A stretch of DNA of 64,000 nt from a virus: the IMG/VR virus record IMGVR_UViG_3300020165_000007, positions 1 to 64,000 of that record, one strand, 5' to 3'. The number at the start of each line of letters is the position of its first letter. Position 1 is the first letter of the stretch. Positions 1-6,594 of the stretch are shown piece by piece. The notes under the pieces were generated by a model, which ran no database searches, was not told the origin of the DNA, and saw nothing but the letters and a program-made list of their open reading frames with translations. Position numbers and translations under genes: made by a program.

Positions 1-347
1 CTGAACTACCTGACGTTCCACTACTTCCTGAAGAACCTGACGTTCCACTACTTCCTGAAGAACCTGATTCTCCACTTGAACCTGAAGAACCTGATGTTCC
101 ACTACTTCCTGAAGAACCTGATGTTCCACTACTTCCTGAAGAACCTGATTCTCCACTTGAACCTGAAGAACCTGATGTTCCACTACTTCCTGAAGAACCT
201 GATGTTCCTGACGAACCTGAACTACCTGATTCTCCACTTGAACCTGATGAACCTGATGTCCCACTACTTCCTGAAGAGCCTGACGTTCCTGAAGAACCGC
301 TACTTCCGCTAGTTCCTGATGAACCTGATGTTCCACTAGAACCTGAC
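1..347 (-). repeat. Gly-X-Y tandem repeat tract (fibre shaft, partial)
   Basis: Tandem repeats with a 9-bp Gly-X-Y step and a 27-bp higher unit, coding for GTSGSSGSS-type sequence with occasional GES. The tract runs off the left edge. Synonymous Ser and Gly codons vary from unit to unit. Confidence 0.85.
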
Positions 348-688
348 GTTCCTGATTGTCCCGTTCTTATCCATTGAGTACCATCGGTTTGAAGTTGGAT
401 GGATTGTAAAGGTGTTAGTACTATATCATCTTGTGATAAGTCAATTAGTGTATCATCATCTGTACCAATAATTAGATTACTAGTTTCTGATAAATTTTTA
501 AATATATATAACTTACCTGTTAAAGTAGTCGCAGATGCCGGAATAGTTACCACAATGTTGGTACTACCGCTCGCTACAATACTGTAATCATCATCTAAAA
601 GAATATAATCACCGTCCTCATTTCTAATAGGTAACGTTATATCACCTTTAGAAACTAAACCATTCCTTATTACAAGTTCATTTGCCAT
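1..688 (-). CDS. collagen-like tail fibre protein, 3' part missing
   Basis: The reading frame starts at the ATG at 688-686 (MANELVIRNGLVSKGD...) and stays open to the left edge, so only about 229 residues are visible. Residues 1-110 form a beta-rich head that resembles the N-terminus of the next gene upstream (755-4960), including MAN-x-x-x-x-R-x-GL-x-S-x-G, a middle threonine-rich stretch, and a shared Leu/Gln...T-D/N-GT-x-W ending. From about residue 111 it becomes Gly-X-Y repeats made of Ser and Thr with scattered Glu (GES). It is read here as a trimeric receptor-binding or side fibre: head that docks on the virion, then a collagen-like shaft; the tip would lie outside the window. It is preceded by a strong hairpin at 708-743. 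The fibre role is inferred from architecture and neighbours. Confidence 0.75.
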   Translation of the reverse strand, partial: MANELVIRNGLVSKGDITLPIRNEDGDYILLDDDYSIVASGSTNIVVTIPASATTLTGKLYIFKNLSETSNLIIGTDDDTLIDLSQDDIVLTPLQSIQLQTDGTQWIRTGQSGTSGSSGTSGSSGTSGSSGSSGTSGSSGSSGTSGSSGSSGESGSSGSSGTSGSSGSSGTSGSSGSSGESGSSGSSGTSGSSGSSGTSGSSGSSGESGSSGSSGTSGSSGSSGTSGSS

Positions 689-707
689 ATATAAATATTG
701 TTATATT

Positions 708-743
708 TTAAACTGAACCTGACGGTTGCCAGGTTCAGTTTAA
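708..743 (-). terminator. 14-bp hairpin between two fibre genes
   Basis: Perfect inverted repeat: TTAAACTGAACCTG at 708-721 and its complement at 730-743 around an 8-base loop. It sits between the stop of the 755-4960 gene and the start of the 688 gene. The U-tract after it on the minus strand is weak (AAUAUAACAAU), so partial termination or an RNA-processing/stability role is also possible. Confidence 0.6.
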
Positions 744-754
744 TAATTTTATTA

Positions 755-3700
755 TTACATATACTCACCTAAAGGGCGAACATTTATAGTAATAGTATAT
801 GTACCACTTGTTATTGTGAAGCCTAAACTAGCTACTCCGCCAGTGGAGGTTACCCTAAACGAAAGTCCTGCCGTGGAACCTCCAGCATCTCTAGTTGAGG
901 TGTCCGTAAATTGTACCGATGTACTTGTTCCGTCCCAAGCTGATAAGATTGTTCCTGTTCTTGCTCCTGTTGTAGCGTCTGTCTTTTTAACCACATAATC
1001 AATAACCATACCGTCATAATCTGACTGGTTTACAGAGTAGAATGTAGTGTTACTACTCACGACTCCCGCTTGACTAAAGGTTTTAACACCTCTAAACAAG
1101 TCAAATTGTATACAAACGTTATCTACAGGTGTATTTGAAGTGTCAACAAGTGGTGACGCGTATACTGCAGTTGGTGTTATAGTTAGTATGTTACTTGAGA
1201 ATGAAGTTCCTTCCGCATCGAATTCATAGATGATATAACTATCAGTATCATTAAGTTCTGTAATAGTTAACGTTCCACTTAACCGTCTGCCGTTAATCAT
1301 TGTGTAATACTGAGTCCAATCAACACCATCAAAGTTTGTATCAAATATTCTAATAGTACTTGCTGTTGTAATACCTCCAACAAATTGAATGTCACCGTTC
1401 GCATCGGGTACGTTAGAATCTACCTTATAAGTATTACATATTCCTTCACCTGATGTTCCTGAAGAACCACTACTTCCTGAAGTACCTGAAGAACCTGACG
1501 TTCCGCTACTTCCTGAAGAACCTGACGTTCCTGAAGAACCGCTACTACCACTAGTTCCGCTTGAACCTGAACTACCTGACGTTCCACTACTTCCTGAAGA
1601 ACCTGATGTTCCTGATGAACCGCTTGAACCTGAAGTTCCTGAAGAACCTGAACTACCTGATGTTCCGCTACTTCCTGAAGAACCTGATGTTCCTGAAGAA
1701 CCGCTACTTCCACTAGTTCCGCTTGAACCTGAACTACCTGACGTTCCACTACTTCCTGAAGAACCTGATGTTCCTGAAGAACCGCTACTTCCACTAGTTC
1801 CGCTTGAACCTGAACTACCTGACGTTCCACTACTTCCTGAAGAACCTGAAGTTCCTGAAGAACCTGAACTACCTGATGTTCCGCTACTTCCTGAAGAACC
1901 TGACGTTCCTGATGAACCGCTTGAACCTGAAGTTCCTGAAGAACCTGAACTACCTGATGTTCCACTACTTCCTGAAGAACCTGATGTTCCTGAAGAACCG
2001 CTACTTCCACTAGTTCCGCTTGAACCTGAACTACCTGACGTTCCACTACTTCCTGAAGAACCTGAACTACCTGATGTTCCGCTACTTCCTGAAGAACCTG
2101 ATGTTCCTGAAGAACCGCTACTTCCACTAGTTCCGCTTGAACCTGAACTACCTGACGTTCCACTACTTCCTGAAGAACCTGATGTTCCTGAAGAACCGCT
2201 ACTTCCACTAGTTCCGCTTGAACCTGAACTACCTGACGTTCCACTACTTCCTGAAGAACCTGAAGTTCCTGAAGAACCTGAACTACCTGATGTTCCGCTA
2301 CTTCCTGAAGAACCTGACGTTCCTGATGAACCTGAAGAACCTGATGTTCCTGAAGAACCGCTACTACCACTAGTTCCGCTTGAGCCTGAACTACCTGACG
2401 TTCCACTGCTTCCTGAAGAACCTGATGTTCCTGATGAACCGCTTGAACCTGAAGTTCCTGAAGAACCTGAACTACCTGATGTTCCGCTACTTCCTGAAGA
2501 ACCTGACGTTCCTGATGAACCTGAAGAACCTGATGTTCCTGATGAACCTGAACTACCTGACGTTCCACTACTTCCTGAAGAACCTGACGTTCCTGAAGAA
2601 CCAGATGAACCTGAAGTTCCGCTACTTCCTGATGAACCTGAAGAACCTGATGTTCCTGAAGAACCTGAACTACCTGAGGTTCCTGATGAACCACTACTTC
2701 CTGAAGAACCTGACGTTCCTGAAGAACCAGATGAACCTGAAGTTCCGCTACTTCCTGATGAACCTGATGTTCCTGAAGAACCTGAACTACCGGATGTTCC
2801 GCTACTTCCTGAAGAACCTGACGTTCCTGATGAACCACTACTTCCACTAGTTCCTGATGAACCTGAACTACCTGATGTTCCACTACTTCCTGATGAACCT
2901 GATGTCCCTGAAGAACCACTACTTCCGCTAGTTCCTGAAGAACCAGATGAACCTGATGTTCCTGAAGAACCACTACTTCCACTAGTTCCTGATGAACCTG
3001 AAGAACCTGATGTTCCTGAAGAACCACTACTTCCACTAGTTCCTGATGAACCTGAAGAACCTGATGTTCCTGATGAACCACTACTTCCACTAGTTCCTGA
3101 TGAACCTGAACTACCTGATGTTCCACTACTTCCTGATGAACCTGATGTTCCTGAAGAACCACTACTTCCACTAGTTCCTGATGAACCTGATGAACCTGAT
3201 GAACCTGATGAACCACTACTTCCACTAGTTCCTGATGAACCTGAAGAACCTGATGTTCCGCTACTTCCTGATGAACCTGATGTTCCGCTACTTCCTGATG
3301 AACCTGATGTTCCTGATGAACCTGAACTACCTGACGTTCCACTACTTCCTGAAGAACCTGACGTTCCACTACTTCCTGAAGAACCTGATGTTCCTGATGA
3401 ACCTGAAGAACCTGATGTTCCACTACTTCCTGAAGAACCTGATGTTCCACTACTTCCTGAAGAACCTGATGTTCCTGATGAACCTGAAGAACCTGATGTT
3501 CCTGATGAACCTGAACTACCTGATGTTCCACTACTTCCTGATGAACCTGAAGAACCTGACGTTCCGCTACTTCCTGATGAACCTGATGTTCCTGATGAAC
3601 CTGAACTACCTGATGTTCCACTACTTCCTGATGAACCTGATGTTCCTGATGAACCTGAACTGCCTGATGTTCCACTACTTCCTGATGAACCTGAAGTTCC

Positions 3701-4960
3701 GCTACTTCCTGAAGAACCTGATGTTCCTGATGAACCACTACTTCCGCTAGTTCCTGATGAACCTGAAGAACCTGATGTTCCTGATGAACCTGAAGAACCT
3801 GATGTTCCGCTACTTCCTGATGAACCTGATGTTCCTGATGAACCTGAAGAACCTGATGTTCCTGAAGAACCACTACTTCCACTAGTTCCTGATGAACCTG
3901 AACTACCTGATGTTCCACTACTTCCTGATGAACCTGATGTTCCTGATGAACCTGAACTACCTGATGTTCCACTACTTCCTGATGAACCTGAAGTTCCGCT
4001 ACTTCCTGAAGAACCTGATGTTCCTGATGAACCACTACTTCCGCTAGTTCCTGATGAACCTGAAGAACCTGATGTTCCTGATGAACCTGAAGAACCTGAT
4101 GTTCCTGAAGAACCACTACTTCCACTAGTTCCTGATGAACCTGAAGAACCTGATGTTCCGCTACTTCCTGATGAACCTGATGTTCCTGATGAACCTGAAG
4201 AACCTGATGTTCCTGATGAACCTGAAGAACCTGACGTTCCACTACTTCCTGAAGAACCTGATGTTCCATTGGTAAATGGTGTAAAGCAAATTACCGCTGA
4301 CCCTAAATCAAGCGACATAGGATTAGTACCTACAAAATTATTAGTTTGAATAGTAAATCTATAGTATGTTGTAGCTGACTGAACCGCCTGAGGTGTGATT
4401 GAAGTGAAATTATCACTACTATCAGTTATTGTTATTAAACCAGACTCATTTTCAAACTGAGATAATAGACTTGTAATATCAATTCCGTTTTGAGTCGTAT
4501 CAACAACGATAGCTGTGTTAGTAGGGATACTATTATCTATAGTAATATTGTTATCTGCAGGTGTGACTTGTGACCCACTAATATTGGAAATATTTGTGTC
4601 GTAACATCCAGCACCTAATGAACCTCCTGTTTCACTTATAGTTAACCAGTTAGTACCATTAGTAATGATTTGTAAACTTTCATTAACAGATAAAGTAATT
4701 GTACTTTCACCATCAATAGTATTACCATTACCATCTACAATGACTTTTTGGCTTGAATTAAAATTATTTTTTATGATTAGATTTAACCCCTCTACAGGTG
4801 TAGGTAGGGTCATCGTTCTATTCGACGAAGATGCTGTTACATCTATATAGTAATCTGTGTCCGCATCTATTGAGTAATTAGCGTCATTTATCTCAATCAA
4901 CGGTAGTCTAACACCCCCAAGGGATATTAGACCTTTTCTTAATACAAATCCATTTGCCAT
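755..4960 (-). CDS. giant collagen-like tail fibre protein (1401 aa)
   Basis: Three-part architecture. Residues 1-230 are a beta-rich head related to that of the neighbouring 688 gene. Residues about 231-1170 are some 313 consecutive Gly-X-Y triplets built almost only of Gly, Ser and Thr (GTSGSSGSS unit). Residues about 1171-1401 form a globular tip ending ...NVRPLGEYM. The tip shares a motif, TG-x-RTG-x-ILSA...FTD-x-ST-x-D, with the C-terminus of the 5043-6590 gene. Gly-X-Y phage proteins usually trimerise as fibre shafts, so a host-binding fibre is the best reading. Proline is absent from the shaft, which is odd for a collagen fold. The 14-bp motif TTTTTATATAAATA (plus strand) lies 28 bases upstream of the start. 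Long open frames in other phases here are by-products of the repeat. Confidence 0.8.
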   Translation of the reverse strand: MANGFVLRKGLISLGGVRLPLIEINDANYSIDADTDYYIDVTASSSNRTMTLPTPVEGLNLIIKNNFNSSQKVIVDGNGNTIDGESTITLSVNESLQIITNGTNWLTISETGGSLGAGCYDTNISNISGSQVTPADNNITIDNSIPTNTAIVVDTTQNGIDITSLLSQFENESGLITITDSSDNFTSITPQAVQSATTYYRFTIQTNNFVGTNPMSLDLGSAVICFTPFTNGTSGSSGSSGTSGSSGSSGTSGSSGSSGTSGSSGSSGTSGSSGSSGTSGSSGSSGTSGSSGSSGTSGSSGSSGTSGSSGSSGTSGSSGSSGTSGSSGSSGTSGSSGSSGTSGSSGSSGTSGSSGSSGTSGSSGSSGTSGSSGSSGTSGSSGSSGTSGSSGSSGTSGSSGSSGTSGSSGSSGTSGSSGSSGTSGSSGSSGTSGSSGSSGTSGSSGSSGTSGSSGSSGTSGSSGSSGTSGSSGSSGSSGTSGSSGSSGTSGSSGSSGTSGSSGSSGTSGSSGSSGTSGSSGSSGTSGSSGSSGTSGSSGSSGTSGSSGSSGTSGSSGSSGTSGSSGSSGTSGSSGSSGTSGSSGSSGSSGSSGSSGTSGSSGSSGTSGSSGSSGTSGSSGSSGTSGSSGSSGTSGSSGSSGTSGSSGSSGTSGSSGSSGTSGSSGSSGTSGSSGSSGTSGSSGSSGTSGSSGSSGTSGSSGSSGTSGSSGSSGTSGSSGSSGTSGSSGSSGTSGSSGSSGTSGSSGSSGTSGSSGSSGSSGTSGSSGSSGTSGSSGSSGSSGTSGSSGSSGTSGSSGSSGTSGSSGSSGTSGSSGSSGTSGSSGSSGTSGSSGSSGTSGSSGSSGTSGSSGSSGTSGSSGSSGTSGSSGSSGTSGSSGSSGTSGSSGSSGTSGSSGSSGTSGSSGSSGTSGSSGSSGTSGSSGSSGTSGSSGSSGTSGSSGSSGTSGSSGSSGTSGSSGSSGTSGSSGSSGSSGTSGSSGSSGTSGSSGSSGTSGSSGSSGTSGSSGSSGTSGSSGSSGTSGSSGSSGTSGSSGSSGTSGSSGSSGTSGSSGSSGTSGSSGSSGTSGSSGSSGTSGSSGSSGTSGSSGSSGTSGSSGSSGTSGSSGSSGTSGSSGSSGTSGSSGSSGTSGSSGSSGTSGSSGSSGTSGSSGSSGTSGSSGTSGSSGSSGTSGEGICNTYKVDSNVPDANGDIQFVGGITTASTIRIFDTNFDGVDWTQYYTMINGRRLSGTLTITELNDTDSYIIYEFDAEGTSFSSNILTITPTAVYASPLVDTSNTPVDNVCIQFDLFRGVKTFSQAGVVSSNTTFYSVNQSDYDGMVIDYVVKKTDATTGARTGTILSAWDGTSTSVQFTDTSTRDAGGSTAGLSFRVTSTGGVASLGFTITSGTYTITINVRPLGEYM
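1449..4268 (-). repeat. 2.8-kb Gly-Ser/Thr-Ser tandem repeat tract
   Basis: About 2,820 bp of near-continuous 27-bp units encode GTSGSSGSS. Interruptions are only changes of phase in the Ser/Thr pattern. Higher-order near-copies of roughly 100-150 bp are visible between about 1500 and 2400. Glu, present in the sister genes, does not occur in this tract. Confidence 0.9.
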
Positions 4961-4987
4961 ATTTTATTTTTTTTAGGTTCTTTTTAT

Positions 4988-5001
4988 TTTTTATATAAAT
5001 A
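4988..5001 (-). promoter_or_regulatory. 14-bp AT motif, copy 1 (candidate late signal)
   Basis: The plus strand reads TTTTTATATAAATA (minus: TATTTATATAAAAA), 27 bases before the ATG of the 1401-aa fibre gene. The identical 14-mer precedes the genes starting at 11711, 41734 and 53452. The flank shared with the 11711 copy extends the identity to 22 bp. Confidence 0.45.
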
Positions 5002-5042
5002 CTTTTATATTGTATATTGTTATCTATTTCTACCTTATATTA

Positions 5043-6590
5043 TTAGAATAATATTTCAGTTCTTATTTTAACGTCCCATATCGTACTATTGGTCGTTGTG
5101 GCCCTTAAAATTATATTACTACCACTAATTAAAGTACTAAATACTATATCATCAGTATTAAATGTACCGTCTAAAGTTGAGTAATCCGTAAATACGTTAC
5201 TACTTCCATTTTTACTTACCGCCGATAATATTTTTCCAGTTCTAAATCCGCTTGTTGATTGTTCATTTACATAATATGTGAATTCGTATGAACTTCCTCC
5301 TGTAGTTGGTAGTGAGACTAAATTATGATTACCATTTGTGGTGATAGTCGTATTAACTGATTGTTGATATGAACTACCATATTGTACACTGTTTCCAGAT
5401 ATTAATAGGTTATTAGTTATTCCGTCAAATGTTAAATTACTTTCTACACTTCCAGTACCATCACCATCATAAGTAATAACCCCATTTACTGTATCTCCAT
5501 CTAACTCTAAAAACCCTGATGTTCCACTACTTCCTGAGGAACCTGATGTTCCACTAGAACCTGAACTACCTGATTCTCCTGAAGAACCTGAAGAACCTGA
5601 CGTTCCACTACTTCCTGAGGAACCTGATGTTCCACTAGAACCTGAACTACCTGATTCTCCTGAAGAACCTGAAGAACCTGACGTTCCACTACTTCCTGAT
5701 GAACCTGATGTTCCACTACTACCTGAACTACCTGATTCTCCTGAAGAACCTGAAGAACCTGACGTTCCACTACTTCCTGAGGAACCTGATGTTCCACTAG
5801 AACCTGAACTACCTGATTCTCCTGAAGAACCTGAAGAACCTGACGTTCCACTACTTCCTGATGAACCTGATGTTCCACTACTACCTGAACTACCTGATTC
5901 TCCTGAAGAACCTGAAGAACCTGACGTTCCACTACTTCCTGAGGAACCTGATGTTCCACTAGAACCTGAACTACCTGATTCTCCTGAAGAACCTGAAGAA
6001 CCTGACGTTCCACTAGAACCTGAACTACCTGATTCTCCTGAAGAACCTGAAGAACCTGATGTTCCACTAGAACCTGAACTACCTGATGTTCCTGATGAAC
6101 CTGAAGAACCTGACGTTCCACTACTTCCTGAGGAACCTGATGTTCCACTAGAACCTGAACTACCTGATTCTCCTGAAGAACCTGAAGAACCTGATGTTCC
6201 ACTAGAACCTGAACTACCTGATGTTCCTGAGGAACCTGATGTTCCACTAGAACCTGAACTACCTGATTCTCCTGAAGAACCTGAACTTCCTGACGTTCCA
6301 CTAGAACCTGATGAACCTGATTCTCCACCCGCACCTCCTTCTTTTAATACTAAATCCGAATCTGTAATACCTGAAAAATACCAATAATTTTGTATTCCAT
6401 CTTCAGCCTCTGTTAATTGTAGTCCGTTATATGTTGTTGTACCAGTAACTATACCTACAGTTAACCCTACAAACCTATTCGCACTTACAATACTACTATT
6501 AGCGACTGTAGTGCTACTATACGGACCATATCTTGAATCGAGTGGTAAACCACCTTGTAAATCTATATTACTACTTAAAACTATTCCCAT
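5043..6590 (-). CDS. collagen-like tail fibre protein (515 aa)
   Basis: Residues 1-88 form a head with an LPLDSR motif (MGIVLSSNIDLQGGLPLDSR), different from the heads of the two genes downstream. About 90 Gly-X-Y triplets follow, with Glu at regular intervals (GESGSSGSS). The C-terminal part of about 150 residues begins FLELDGD. Its last 90 residues share the RTG-x-ILSA...FTD-x-ST-x-D pattern with the tip of the 1401-aa fibre, so the two probably carry related tip domains. The gene starts only 4 bases after the stop of the 6595-9516 gene, so it is translated from the same message. A fibre function is inferred. Confidence 0.75.
   Translation of the reverse strand: MGIVLSSNIDLQGGLPLDSRYGPYSSTTVANSSIVSANRFVGLTVGIVTGTTTYNGLQLTEAEDGIQNYWYFSGITDSDLVLKEGGAGGESGSSGSSGTSGSSGSSGESGSSGSSGTSGSSGTSGSSGSSGTSGSSGSSGESGSSGSSGTSGSSGSSGTSGSSGSSGTSGSSGSSGTSGSSGSSGESGSSGSSGTSGSSGSSGESGSSGSSGTSGSSGSSGTSGSSGSSGESGSSGSSGTSGSSGSSGTSGSSGSSGESGSSGSSGTSGSSGSSGTSGSSGSSGESGSSGSSGTSGSSGSSGTSGSSGSSGESGSSGSSGTSGSSGSSGTSGSSGSSGESGSSGSSGTSGSSGSSGTSGFLELDGDTVNGVITYDGDGTGSVESNLTFDGITNNLLISGNSVQYGSSYQQSVNTTITTNGNHNLVSLPTTGGSSYEFTYYVNEQSTSGFRTGKILSAVSKNGSSNVFTDYSTLDGTFNTDDIVFSTLISGSNIILRATTTNSTIWDVKIRTEILF
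5517..6327 (-). repeat. Gly-X-Y tract with periodic Glu
   Basis: About 810 bp. GES triplets alternate with GTS blocks on a basic 9-residue step, giving an acidic residue roughly every 18-27 residues. Confidence 0.85.
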
Positions 6591-6594
6591 GATA

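Noticed and set aside
1420-4269. A 949-codon minus-strand open frame rich in HQV/LQE and several plus-strand frames rich in NLM/YFL.
   Set aside because: These are other-phase readings of the 27-bp Gly-Ser-Thr repeat; periodic DNA without stops gives long frames. The Gly-X-Y frame has proper head and tip domains on either side.
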